The position numbers and the translations under genes were made by a program. Of a stretch of DNA of 64,000 nucleotides, positions 17,466-25,970 are shown piece by piece. The stretch is from Williamsia sterculiae (GTDB lineage: Bacteria > Actinomycetota > Actinomycetes > Mycobacteriales > Mycobacteriaceae), in the NCBI RefSeq assembly GCF_900156495.1, contig NZ_FTNT01000014.1, positions 62,001-126,000 of the forward strand, read 5' to 3'. The first letter of the stretch is position 1. Every line of letters starts with the position of its first letter. The notes beneath the pieces are model-generated. The model saw nothing but the letters and a program-made list of their open reading frames with translations, had not been told where the DNA came from and made no database searches.

Positions 17466-18806
17466 ATGGCCCTTTCCTCGCCCGGATCCGTGACCGCTGT
17501 ACCGCTGCCGCCGGTCGAGAGCGACGCCGAAACCCGCGCACGCCTGCGCACGGTCACCGCGGCAAGCCTGCTGGGTACCACCGTCGAGTGGTACGACTTC
17601 TTCCTCTACGCCACCGCCGCGAGTCTCGTCTTCAACAAGTTGTTCTTCCCCGACCAGAGTTCGCTGGTCGGCACGCTGCTGTCTTTCGCCACGTTCGCGG
17701 TGGGCTTCGTGATGCGGCCGATCGGTGGTCTGGTCTTCGGGCACATCGGCGACCGCATCGGACGCAAGCGCACTCTCGCGCTGACCATGGTGCTCATGGG
17801 GCTGGCGACCACATTGATGGGCGTGTTACCCACCGCGGCGGCCGTGGGGGTGGCCGCACCGATCCTGCTGTTGGTGCTGCGCATGATCCAGGGATTCGCG
17901 TTGGGCGGGGAATGGGCGGGTGCGGTCCTGCTGGCCGTCGAACACAGCCCGGCGCGCAAGCGCGGGCTGTTCGGCAGCATCCCGCAGGTCGGGCTCGCCC
18001 TCGGACTCGCGCTCGGCACGGCGGTGTTCGCACTGCTGCAGGTGGTCCTCGACGACAAGGCCTTCCTCGACTACGGCTGGCGAATCGCGTTCGGGATCAG
18101 CTTGATCCTGGTCGTCGTGGGACTGGTGGTGCGGCTCAAGGTGGACGAGACCCCCGCCTTCCGGGAACTGGACCGGTTGTCGCGCAAGGCGAGCGCACCG
18201 ATCAAGGACGTGGTGATCCCGCCGAACACGCGCAACACCGTCCTCGGCCTGCTGTCCCGCTGGGGCGAGGGCGCGGCGTTCAACACCTGGGGCGTGTTCG
18301 CCATCAGCTATGCCACGGGTTCTCTGGGTTTGCATCGGGTTCCGGTTCTCGTGGGTGTCAGCATCGCGGCCGTGGTGATGGCCCTGTTGCTGCCGGTGTC
18401 GGGGATCCTGACCGACCGTCTCGGCGCAAGGCGGATCTACACCATCGGTATCGCCGCCTATGGCGTACTCGTGTTTCCCGTGTTCGCACTCTTCGGCACC
18501 AAGAACCTGATCTGGTTCACCATCGCGATGGTCGCGGTGTTCGGGGTGGTGCATGCGCTGTTCTACGGCGCCCAGGGCACCCTGTACGCGTCGCTCTACC
18601 CCACGGAGATCCGGTACACGGGATTGTCGGTGGTGTACCAGATGTCGGGCATCTATGCCTCCGGTCTGACACCCCTGATCCTCACCTCGCTCATCGCCGC
18701 CGGCGGTGGGACACCGTGGATCGCGTGCGCGTATCTCGTGGGCACCGCGGTGATCAGCGTCATCGCGACGTCGCTGATCCGGCGCAGTGACGTGCATTTC
18801 GAGTGA
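17466..18806 (+). CDS. MHS-family major facilitator (metabolite:H+ symporter)
   Basis: 446 residues and 12 predicted membrane helices. The loop GHIGDRIGRKRTLALTMVLM is the MFS signature between helices 2 and 3. The start TVEWYDFFLYATAASLVFNKLFFP and the RMIQGFALGGEWAGAVLL motif are typical of the MHS subfamily (ProP/ShiA/KgtP-like), which imports organic acids, shikimate or osmolytes with protons. The substrate cannot be read from sequence. A possible -10 element (TAACTT, 17451-17456) lies 9 nt before the ATG. Confidence 0.92.
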   Translation: MALSSPGSVTAVPLPPVESDAETRARLRTVTAASLLGTTVEWYDFFLYATAASLVFNKLFFPDQSSLVGTLLSFATFAVGFVMRPIGGLVFGHIGDRIGRKRTLALTMVLMGLATTLMGVLPTAAAVGVAAPILLLVLRMIQGFALGGEWAGAVLLAVEHSPARKRGLFGSIPQVGLALGLALGTAVFALLQVVLDDKAFLDYGWRIAFGISLILVVVGLVVRLKVDETPAFRELDRLSRKASAPIKDVVIPPNTRNTVLGLLSRWGEGAAFNTWGVFAISYATGSLGLHRVPVLVGVSIAAVVMALLLPVSGILTDRLGARRIYTIGIAAYGVLVFPVFALFGTKNLIWFTIAMVAVFGVVHALFYGAQGTLYASLYPTEIRYTGLSVVYQMSGIYASGLTPLILTSLIAAGGGTPWIACAYLVGTAVISVIATSLIRRSDVHFE

Positions 18807-18829
18807 CGGTGGGTCGTATCGCCACCGTC
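18805..18829. terminator. Bidirectional terminator hairpin
   Basis: GACGGTGG (18805-18812) pairs with CCACCGTC (18822-18829) around a 9-nt loop in the 24-nt gap between convergent genes. The left arm includes part of the transporter stop codon. Confidence 0.55.
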
Positions 18830-18830
18830 C

Positions 18831-20027
18831 TCACCGCCGACGCAGCACCTGCCACAGCACCGCCAGTGGTCGTTCGTCCACGCGGCGGACGAAGGGGGTG
18901 GGGCGCTCACCGCGGATGACCCGGACGAGGTTGGCGAAGGCCGTCGAATCCGGATGGTTCCAGTACTCGCCGTGGCCAGAAGGACCCTGCACCAACTCGT
19001 CTCGCGACCGATCGTCGTACCACCCCGTGTCCATCCGGAACACGCCGGGCATCGAATCGGGCTTGGCGCCGTGCGGGTTGGCGGGCAGCCAGCGGACGTA
19101 CTGGATCAGGTCCCCGGGTGCGGTCATGGAAAAGCGCTCCACTGTCGGATTCGGGTTACGCCACCCGCCGTCGAGTACCCCGGCACCCGCGGACGACGCG
19201 TGCACCACCCGGTCGGCGCGCAGCCCGAGTTGCTCCGCGGTGCCGACCACGGACCCGCCGTACGAGTGACCGATGACGGTGGTCCGCGTACCCGGACAGT
19301 GTTCGGCGATCTCCTGGTCGAGCTGACGAGCGAATTCGACCAGCCGAGGCGCCATCTCGATCGCGTAGGTCGGATCCATGGCCGACTCGGCCATCGAACC
19401 CAGGACGCGACGGATGAAGCCGCCGACTCCTGAGACGGTCCCCGTGAACCATCCGATCGGACCGACCGCAGACGTCTCGGCGCGGGCGTACGACCGCAGT
19501 GCCCGGAGCAGCGTGGTGTGACCCATGTCCTGAGGCAGATCGCCGTCCATGAACAAGAACACCGGACCACCCGTACGTCGGGCCAGGTTCCACGCGGCCT
19601 CGTGGTTCCGCACACTCTCGTCGAGGCGGGTGCCGGTTCCGGGTACGTACACGGCCGCGGTGGTGGTGGTCGGCGTGAACTCGCCGGCCATCTCGATCAC
19701 CCGGCCAGCCGCTGTGTTCGCAAAAGTGATGAAACGACGCTCGCGGCGGTGCTCGGGGGTGAGCAGCACACGCAGGCTGTGCGCGCGGACACCGTCCGAT
19801 CGGCCCTGCCGCACCTCGTCGGCCACGGCGTCGCGCAGGTTGTGGGCGTTGGCTGCGATCCGAACGCGGAAGGGAACACCGTCGGTGTTGCCGATGAACG
19901 CGGGATGATCGTCGATCATCTGCTGTACCCGTGCCTCCGCCATCGCGGCGAACGCGCGACGCAGCGCGACGGGGGACAACTCCCGCAACTCGTCGACAGT
20001 CATATCGTCGTCGGAGCGCACGGCCAC
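18831..20027 (-). CDS. Alpha/beta hydrolase (DUF1023-like)
   Basis: 398 residues. The C-terminal two thirds is an alpha/beta hydrolase with nucleophile elbow GHSYGG (in TTVIGHSYGGSVVGTAEQLG), preceded by AAVYVPGTGTRLDES. DUF1023-type hydrolases of Mycobacteriales share this layout and often pair with ESX-like proteins. No signal peptide is evident. The GTG start has a good ribosome binding site (GAAGGGAG), and a TATAAC -10 candidate (reverse of 20052-20057) lies upstream. The substrate is unknown. Confidence 0.8.
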   Translation of the reverse strand: MAVRSDDDMTVDELRELSPVALRRAFAAMAEARVQQMIDDHPAFIGNTDGVPFRVRIAANAHNLRDAVADEVRQGRSDGVRAHSLRVLLTPEHRRERRFITFANTAAGRVIEMAGEFTPTTTTAAVYVPGTGTRLDESVRNHEAAWNLARRTGGPVFLFMDGDLPQDMGHTTLLRALRSYARAETSAVGPIGWFTGTVSGVGGFIRRVLGSMAESAMDPTYAIEMAPRLVEFARQLDQEIAEHCPGTRTTVIGHSYGGSVVGTAEQLGLRADRVVHASSAGAGVLDGGWRNPNPTVERFSMTAPGDLIQYVRWLPANPHGAKPDSMPGVFRMDTGWYDDRSRDELVQGPSGHGEYWNHPDSTAFANLVRVIRGERPTPFVRRVDERPLAVLWQVLRRR

Positions 20028-20130
20028 TCCCTTCGTAGTTCGTTACCGCGCCGTTATACGTCGTCGCGGTTCCGTTGCAATGGCTTCCGGCTCCTTCCGT
20101 GCCTCACCACGAGTAACTAGCGTCGATCAC

Positions 20131-20670
20131 ATGGCATTCACAGCACCAGGACTCACCGCAGAAGCCGCCAACGAGGTCACCGGGACCCTGCAGGAACGCC
20201 TCAGCGCTCTCAACGACCTGCACCTCACCCTCAAACACATCCACTGGAACGTCGTCGGACCCAACTTCATCGGCGTCCACGAGATGATCGACCCGCAGGT
20301 GGAACTGGTCCGCGGTTACGCCGACACCCTCGCGGAGCGCATCGCGACCCTCGGCGGCTCGCCGCGTGGCACCGCGAAGGCCATCGAAGCCGACCGTAGC
20401 TGGGACGACTACTCCGTGGACCGCGACACCGTCCTGGCCCACCTGGGTGCGCTCGACCTGGTCTACGACGGGATCATCACCTCGCACCGGGCAGCGATCG
20501 AGAAGGTCGGCAAGGTGGACCCGGTGACCGAGGACATTCTCATCGGCCAGACGGCGGAGCTGGAGAAATTCCAGTGGTTCGTCCGTGCACATCTGGAGAA
20601 CCAGACCGGTGACCTGAGTAATCAGGGCGCCGCCTCCGAAGAGGACGCTGCGGCCAAGAGCCGCGGCTAG
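20131..20670 (+). CDS. dps: Dps/MrgA-type DNA-protecting ferritin
   Basis: 179 residues. LHLTLKHIHWNVVGPNFIGVHEMIDPQVEL carries the Dps ferroxidase ligands at the subunit interface (H..H then HE...D), and RIATLGGSPRGT is the usual mid-protein motif. Dps dodecamers oxidise and store iron and protect DNA in stress or stationary phase. The Ala/Glu/Lys-rich C-terminal tail (SEEDAAAKSRG) could contact DNA. The start is set at the ATG at 20131 (MAFTAPGLTAEAANEVTG). It is divergent from the hydrolase gene and followed by a hairpin. Confidence 0.93.
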   Translation: MAFTAPGLTAEAANEVTGTLQERLSALNDLHLTLKHIHWNVVGPNFIGVHEMIDPQVELVRGYADTLAERIATLGGSPRGTAKAIEADRSWDDYSVDRDTVLAHLGALDLVYDGIITSHRAAIEKVGKVDPVTEDILIGQTAELEKFQWFVRAHLENQTGDLSNQGAASEEDAAAKSRG

Positions 20671-20685
20671 CGCCGTGACCGACAA

Positions 20686-20734
20686 CGGCGTGACGCCGTG
20701 ATGCCGCATCATCCGGCGTCGCGGTGTCACGCCG
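20686..20734 (+). terminator. Terminator-like hairpin after dps
   Basis: CGGCGTGAC (20686-20694) pairs with GTCACGCCG (20726-20734); the loop holds a second small stem (GATGCCGCATC, 20699-20709). It starts 16 nt after the dps stop. Confidence 0.5.
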
Positions 20735-20827
20735 AGGCGCACGTCGTACGTCTCGGGTGCCGTGCACGTCACAGTCGCCGAGGTTTCAACCCCGTTCATC
20801 GCCGAGCTCAGCAGAGAAGAGTGCGAT

Positions 20828-21052
20828 ATGTCCGCTTCCAGGATCGCGGTCTCCAAGCTCGGATCGAACGAAACGCCAGGTCGGTCGTCCGAATCACGGT
20901 TCTTGACCGTTTGCGTCGCGGTCGCGGCCCTATTGACGTTCTCGGTGATCGTCACATTGCCAATAGTGAATTCATTGTGGTTTGTTGGATTCGCGGTTGT
21001 CACGGTGGTTACGATGTCTGTTGGGTCGGTCCTCGCGCTGGCTCGCACCTGA
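20828..21052 (+). CDS. Small membrane protein of unknown function
   Basis: 74 residues starting MSASRIAVSKLGSNETPGRS, with two hydrophobic helices (FLTVCVAVAALLTFSVIVTL and LWFVGFAVVTVVTMSVGSVL) joined by a short loop. The ATG at 20828 has a plausible ribosome binding site (AGAGAAG). It is not recognised as a known family. It stands alone between the dps terminator and the next small gene. Confidence 0.5.
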   Translation: MSASRIAVSKLGSNETPGRSSESRFLTVCVAVAALLTFSVIVTLPIVNSLWFVGFAVVTVVTMSVGSVLALART

Positions 21053-21104
21053 CGACCCGGCTCTGTAACCCATCGGAGCAACCATTGCGACGACAGGGGA
21101 ACCC

Positions 21105-21332
21105 GTGGCCGAATACCGAGTGCTCAACCCGACCGGCGACGTCGTCGACCAGAAGGACTTCGACAACGCGGACGACGCGTACGCGTGGTTCCGCGACACC
21201 AAGGCCGCGAACGACGACCTCGGCTGGCGAATCGAGGTCAACCAGGACGGTTCCTGGGCGTTCTTCGACGACAGCGAGGGTGGATCGGTGTCTGGAGGCG
21301 GCGGCGCCGTACCCGGCGGGCCCACGTCCTGA
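21105..21332 (+). CDS. Small acidic conserved-type protein
   Basis: 75 residues starting MAEYRVLNPTGDVVDQKDFD from GTG, with AGGGGAA upstream as ribosome binding site. It is acidic, with a WRIEVNQDGSWAFFDD beta-hairpin-like segment and a Gly-rich tail. It resembles the short hypothetical proteins common in Gordonia/Rhodococcus-type genomes, without a known role. The next gene begins 65 nt downstream on the same strand, so co-transcription is possible. Confidence 0.6.
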   Translation: MAEYRVLNPTGDVVDQKDFDNADDAYAWFRDTKAANDDLGWRIEVNQDGSWAFFDDSEGGSVSGGGGAVPGGPTS

Positions 21333-21397
21333 TCGCCGGCCGCATTCCAGTGGACGCGACAACGCGCGCCGGTGTCCGCACCCCGGCAACAGACACC

Positions 21398-22585
21398 GTG
21401 TTCAACGGCGTGGAGGTGCGCATGCAGTTCGCGCCCGTATGCCGTCTCAGTGACGGGGCTCTGGCCGCCGCCGAACTCCAGTTGCGGGGTCCCGACGGTA
21501 GCGCCATGGCAACCGCGCGAGCGCTGCAGCGCGCAGCGCGAATGATGCAGGAGCAGGCGGCGATCGACGACCACAAACGTCGGTTCGCCACGTCGGACGG
21601 TGCGCGGGCGGTCGCCGAGCTGCTGCCGCTACTCGTCCGTTACGACCTCGACTCGGTCTCGGAGCTCAGTTCGGACGAAGCACGGGTGCTGGAGCGGCAG
21701 GTCACCTCGGTGTTGCCGGAGACGGTGGCCCGCAGTCCGCAGCGCGCGTTGGCCAAGGTGGCCAAGGCGCGTGCGGCGGGCAACGTCATCTGCGTGGACG
21801 GCTTGGGCGACACCGAGCAGACCGCGACCCTGCTGTCGCTCATCGAGCCGGATCTGATCGTCACCGACTCAGACATGTTGCAGCGCAACTCGGATCCCGA
21901 CATCGCCCGGTTGGCGCATGTGCTGGCCGCACACGTGGAACGCACCCACGCGGTGGTGATCGCCGAGGGGGTGGACAGCGAATCTTTACGCTTGACCGCA
22001 CAGACGATGGGTGCGAGCTTCGGGATCGGCGCTCTGTATCCGCCGGTCGACGACCCAGCCGACCTGGAGGGCGTCGACGTGGTGCCACTGCCGGACGCGC
22101 CGGTCTGGTCGACACCCGACCCGGATCTGAACACCCCGTACGCCATCGCCAGTCGGATCAACGAACCCCGTCGTGGCACCAAGCGTCTGCTCATCGAGAT
22201 GAGCAAGGCGCTGGAGGAGCAGGCCATCCACGGCGGAGCTGCGGTGGTACTGGGCACTTTTCAGCATGCGCAGTTCTTCACCCCGCTCACCGCCGAGCGA
22301 TGGACCGAGGTGTCCGAGCACACGGGCCTCACCGGGGTGTACGGCGTGGGCCTGTCCCCGATCCAGGAGGGCAGGGTGCATCATGCGCCGCTGTCTCCCG
22401 ACGACGACCTGGTCAACGAGTGGAATGTGGTGGTCATCGGACCGCACTTCGCCGCGCTGCTGTCGGCGCGCGACCAGCACAGCGGTCTCGACGACATGGA
22501 CCGCACCTTCGACTTCGTGCAGAGCTACGACCGGGTGACGGTGACCCAGGCCGTGCATTCCATCTTGGACAGGTTCACCGGCTGA
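21398..22585 (+). CDS. Degenerate EAL domain fused to DICT sensory domain
   Basis: About 395 residues from GTG; in-frame starts at 21410, 21416 and 21422 are also possible. The first 230 residues follow the EAL fold (QFAPVCRLSDGALAAAELQLRGP aligns with the entry strand, and IAEGVDSE is kept). The catalytic set is broken: no Asn at the NxS position, VDGLGD in place of DDFGTG, no Lys at the KID position, and Ile where the late Gln belongs. The C-terminal part (PYAIASRINEPRRGTKRLLIEM ...) is a DICT domain, a sensory module linked to c-di-GMP proteins. It probably binds or senses a ligand and does not hydrolyse c-di-GMP. It lies upstream of a PAS-GGDEF gene. Confidence 0.75.
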   Translation: MFNGVEVRMQFAPVCRLSDGALAAAELQLRGPDGSAMATARALQRAARMMQEQAAIDDHKRRFATSDGARAVAELLPLLVRYDLDSVSELSSDEARVLERQVTSVLPETVARSPQRALAKVAKARAAGNVICVDGLGDTEQTATLLSLIEPDLIVTDSDMLQRNSDPDIARLAHVLAAHVERTHAVVIAEGVDSESLRLTAQTMGASFGIGALYPPVDDPADLEGVDVVPLPDAPVWSTPDPDLNTPYAIASRINEPRRGTKRLLIEMSKALEEQAIHGGAAVVLGTFQHAQFFTPLTAERWTEVSEHTGLTGVYGVGLSPIQEGRVHHAPLSPDDDLVNEWNVVVIGPHFAALLSARDQHSGLDDMDRTFDFVQSYDRVTVTQAVHSILDRFTG

Positions 22586-22625
22586 CCGTTGGTCCCCGGT
22601 TGACCGTCGGTCGTTGATCCGACAA

Positions 22626-22660
22626 CCCCGCCCACGACTTTTCGATGTCGTCGGGCGGGG
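22626..22660 (+). terminator. Strong hairpin terminator after EAL-DICT gene
   Basis: CCCCGCCC-ACGAC (22626-22638) pairs with GTCGTCGGGCGGGG (22647-22660) with one bulged base and an 8-nt loop rich in T (TTTTCGAT). It separates the EAL-DICT gene from the PAS-GGDEF gene. Confidence 0.65.
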
Positions 22661-22664
22661 TTAC

Positions 22665-22680
22665 CGTATGTGCACATACG
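22665..22680. promoter_or_regulatory. Perfect 16-bp palindrome, candidate operator
   Basis: CGTATGTGCACATACG is an exact dyad, placed 22 nt before the PAS-GGDEF start codon and right after a terminator. The position and symmetry fit a homodimeric repressor or activator site. The regulator is unknown. Confidence 0.45.
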
Positions 22681-22702
22681 CAAGACGTTTTCCGGGGGGA
22701 AG

Positions 22703-23548
22703 ATGAGTGTGGGGGTTGTAGGTCTGTCGGGTGAGTTCGGCCTGGACACGATCCGGACGTTGATGAGTTCGCTGGGCGTCGCCGTGATCCTGCACGGTGA
22801 ACGGCATGTGGTGGACGATGCGAACGACGAGTTCGCGGCACTGCTCGGTTACGAATCCCGCAGGGACGTCATCGGATTGCCGCTACGTCGGGTGGTGGGT
22901 GCCGTCCAGGGGGAGGCCGATACCCGGCCGTACGGTGACCTGCCGCCTGCCATGTCGACGCGCACGTTGCTGCGGGCCGACGGATCCACGGTGACCGCAC
23001 GGGTGCGGCGAGCGGTGATCGCTGCCGCAGGCGGGCCGCAGGAGATCACCGTGGTGGACCAGGTGATCGACAACTACGAGCGGGTCATCGACAAGCTGCG
23101 CTGGCAGGTGCACCACGATCAGCTCACCGGCCTGCTGAACCGGGGCGGTTTCGCCGAGACCCGGTTGACCAACCGATGGCTGTTCCCCGGGCACGTCCAT
23201 GTTCTCGACCTGGACCGGTTCAAGCAGATCAACGACCGGTTCGGGCACGTCATCGGTGACGAGGTGCTGGTGGCGGTGTCGTCGCAACTGTCCCAGATCG
23301 CGGAGCAGACCGGGTCCGTGGCCGCTCGCTGGGCCGGCGACGAGTTCCTCCTGTTGTCGTCGGTGTCCCAGCACCAGCAGCTGGAGAAGCTGCTGCACGA
23401 CCTCGCCGTCGACCTCGAGGCGGGGGTGGTCACGTCCATCGCGGTGAGCGTGTCACACGGATGGGCGCTCGCGTCGTCCGTCGATGACTTCCCCCTGGCA
23501 TTGTCGACCGCCGATGCGCGGATGTATTGCGCGAAAAGGCACGTCTGA
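22703..23548 (+). CDS. PAS-GGDEF diguanylate cyclase
   Basis: 281 residues from the ATG at 22703, next to a G-rich Shine-Dalgarno (GGGGGGA). The N-terminal half is PAS-like (AVILHGERHVVDDANDEFAA, LLGYESRRDVIGLPLRRVV). The C-terminal GGDEF domain begins at HDQLTGLLNRGGFAE and has RWAGDEF at the active site; the A-GDEF variant is known in active enzymes. The RxxD inhibitory site upstream of the motif is absent. Expected to make c-di-GMP in response to a PAS signal. It is soluble and convergent with a membrane GGDEF-EAL gene. Confidence 0.88.
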   Translation: MSVGVVGLSGEFGLDTIRTLMSSLGVAVILHGERHVVDDANDEFAALLGYESRRDVIGLPLRRVVGAVQGEADTRPYGDLPPAMSTRTLLRADGSTVTARVRRAVIAAAGGPQEITVVDQVIDNYERVIDKLRWQVHHDQLTGLLNRGGFAETRLTNRWLFPGHVHVLDLDRFKQINDRFGHVIGDEVLVAVSSQLSQIAEQTGSVAARWAGDEFLLLSSVSQHQQLEKLLHDLAVDLEAGVVTSIAVSVSHGWALASSVDDFPLALSTADARMYCAKRHV

Positions 23549-23557
23549 CTACTCGGC

Positions 23558-23579
23558 GATCCGGCGGGCCCGCCGGATC
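23558..23579. terminator. Perfect 22-bp palindrome, bidirectional terminator
   Basis: An exact palindrome with arms GATCCGGCGGG and CCCGCCGGATC fills the gap between the convergent PAS-GGDEF and GGDEF-EAL genes and touches the latter's stop codon. A symmetric stem here would work in both directions. Confidence 0.6.
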
Positions 23580-25806
23580 AGAGAGCCGGGGCCTGGAACG
23601 TGGGCAGCAGATCCACACCCGGCTTGGGTCGGCCGTAGAGGTAACCCTGGAGTCGTCCACAGCCGAGACGTTCGAGGATCGCGGCTTGCCGAATGGTCTG
23701 CACGCCCTCGGCGACGGTGCCGAGCCCCAGGGCTTCGGACAACGCGATGATCGCCGCCACCATCGATTCGACCGGTTGCGATGTGCCCAGATCGGCCACG
23801 AACGACTTGTCGATCTTGACCGTGGTGATGGGCAGGGTCCGCAGACGGGTCAGCGACGAGAGGCCGGTGCCGAAGTCGTCCATCGCGATGTTCACCCCCA
23901 GATCTGCAAGGCGCTGCAGCTGTTCGGCGGCCTCGGAGAGCGTGTCCAGAACGGCCGTCTCGGTGAGTTCGATGGTCAATGCCTGTGGCGGGAAGCGGTG
24001 CGTCGAGAGCAACAGTTCCACCTGGTGGACCAGCGTGTCACCCCGTAACTGTCGAGCCGAGATGTTCACGGCGACACCGACGTTCGGTTCGGAGGCGCGC
24101 CAGCACGCAGCGTCGGAGAGTGAGCGCTGCAGTACGAACTCGCCGATCTCGGCGATGATGTCGCTGCGCTCGGCGAGCGGTATGAAGATGTCAGGTGGGA
24201 CGGTCTGCCCCTGATATGTCCAGCGCAGCAACGCTTCCCGGTCGACCACCTCGCGAGTGTGGGCGTTGACGATGGGTTGGTAGTAGACGTCGAACTCGCC
24301 GCGGTCCACCGCACCGCGCAGACCGAGGGTGAGTACTGCCTCGTCGAGTACCCGCGCGCGCAGCGACGTGTCGAACAGCGAATGCAACCCCGAGCCGCGG
24401 GATTTGGCGCGCCTCATCGCGGTGTCCGCATCGTGGACCGCCTCGTCGATCCACGTCGGTGTGCCGTCGGCCTCGGCCAGGGTGATGCCGGCGCTGGCGG
24501 TGACCTGCAAGGTGAGTCCGTGGGTCCTGAACGGGACCTCGATCGCCGCGAGGATCCGCTGGGCCAGGGCCTCGGGGCGGACCCGGATGCCGTGCGTGAG
24601 CACCACGAACTCGTCACCGTTGTAGTGGACCGCGAGGTCGTCGGGACGCAGCACGTCGGTGATCCGGTGGGCCGTCTCGGCGATCACCAGATCGCCGATC
24701 TGATGACCGTAGGAGTCGTTGATGTCGTTGAAGTTGTCGAGGTCGATGAACAGCACCGTCACCGGACCGCTCTCGAAACCGGGCGGTGACTGCTGCAGGA
24801 CCAGGCGGTTGGGCAGGCCGGTCGCCACGTCGTGGGTGGCCGCGTAGCGCGCTTCCTGCGCCTGCACACGTAGGTGACGGATGGCGCGCTCACCGCGGAC
24901 GAACAGGCCCATCAGGATCAGGCCCACCAGCATGCTGCGAACCACGAGGTCGGTGGGGCTGTGCGGATGGGTGAGGGTGGGCACCAGCGCGCACACCAGC
25001 AGCATGACCGCGATCAGGACCAGGCCGGTTGCCCCGGGGGCGGGAGCAGGGGCCGGCGCGTGGCAGGTGGTGATCCCCGGGCTCGCGACGGCCACGGCGG
25101 CGAGACCGAAGGCCAACAGGTACGCCGCGGCCATGAACGCCGTGGGCGGTGATGCCTCGAAGCTGTGCGCGATCGATCCGACCACGTCGCCGACGGTCAC
25201 CATGCCCAGTGCGGCGACGCTGAGCCGTGGGGTGTTGTTGCGCCAGTTGATCGAGCCGGAGAGCTGCGCGAGGAGGGTCAGCATGATGATGTCCGCGGCG
25301 GGGCACAGCCCGCTGAGGGCGGCGTCGAGTCCCGACACGCCGGGTCGTGCGGTGGGCACGATCAGCAGGACCCACTCGGCGAGGAAGGCGCCCACGACGA
25401 TGACGAACAGGTCGATGAACGCCGGGTTGGGTCTCAGCCGTCGGCCCAGCGCCACCCGAACGCCACCGGCCACCATCGCGATGTTGCCGAGGGTGGTCAA
25501 CGCCAGAGCCACGGTGAATCCGTGGCCGGGGGTGCGGAACGGCTCACCACGGAACGCGAATCCGGCGGCGAACAGTGCGACCGCGGCCGCGATCGCCCAC
25601 CAGCCGAAGGCGTAGGCCGGCCGGTACCGTGCGATCCAGTAGGCCATGGTGACCGCGGACAGCAGTCCGACGGCAGCAACCAGCCCCGCACGTGCCGCGT
25701 TGCCTGCGACGACGTCCGTGATGATCGCCCCCACGATCACCACTGCCCATGCGATGAGGGTCAGACGGTGCTGAGCTCCCTGAACACGCACGTCGACCGT
25801 TGCCAT
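23578..25806 (-). CDS. Membrane GGDEF-EAL protein, likely c-di-GMP phosphodiesterase
   Basis: 742 residues. Residues 1-315 contain about nine hydrophobic helices (a MASE-like sensor), with an Ala-Pro repeat near 255. A GGDEF domain follows (HDVATGLPNRLVLQQ, then HYNGDEF). The first Gly is Asn, so cyclase activity is doubtful, but the RPDD (RxxD) site is present. The EAL domain keeps the whole catalytic set: DREALLRW, VNISARQL, ELTETAVL, MDDFGTGLSS, IDKSFV, AEGVQT and LQGYLYGRP. The best prediction is a membrane-bound phosphodiesterase with GTP or c-di-GMP regulation through the GGDEF part. Confidence 0.9.
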   Translation of the reverse strand: MATVDVRVQGAQHRLTLIAWAVVIVGAIITDVVAGNAARAGLVAAVGLLSAVTMAYWIARYRPAYAFGWWAIAAAVALFAAGFAFRGEPFRTPGHGFTVALALTTLGNIAMVAGGVRVALGRRLRPNPAFIDLFVIVVGAFLAEWVLLIVPTARPGVSGLDAALSGLCPAADIIMLTLLAQLSGSINWRNNTPRLSVAALGMVTVGDVVGSIAHSFEASPPTAFMAAAYLLAFGLAAVAVASPGITTCHAPAPAPAPGATGLVLIAVMLLVCALVPTLTHPHSPTDLVVRSMLVGLILMGLFVRGERAIRHLRVQAQEARYAATHDVATGLPNRLVLQQSPPGFESGPVTVLFIDLDNFNDINDSYGHQIGDLVIAETAHRITDVLRPDDLAVHYNGDEFVVLTHGIRVRPEALAQRILAAIEVPFRTHGLTLQVTASAGITLAEADGTPTWIDEAVHDADTAMRRAKSRGSGLHSLFDTSLRARVLDEAVLTLGLRGAVDRGEFDVYYQPIVNAHTREVVDREALLRWTYQGQTVPPDIFIPLAERSDIIAEIGEFVLQRSLSDAACWRASEPNVGVAVNISARQLRGDTLVHQVELLLSTHRFPPQALTIELTETAVLDTLSEAAEQLQRLADLGVNIAMDDFGTGLSSLTRLRTLPITTVKIDKSFVADLGTSQPVESMVAAIIALSEALGLGTVAEGVQTIRQAAILERLGCGRLQGYLYGRPKPGVDLLPTFQAPAL

Positions 25807-25970
25807 GATGTGTGTTCCCCCAGATCGATCCGACCGAATCGGACACGAATGGCTTCACCATAGCGGAGTGGTACGCGGGTACGCCGCCTGACCTGGGTCG
25901 CGACTTGGTAAACGGGGCGAGCGGAACATCACGGGTTGACATCCGTTCGCACGCATGTTCGACTCGTGGC

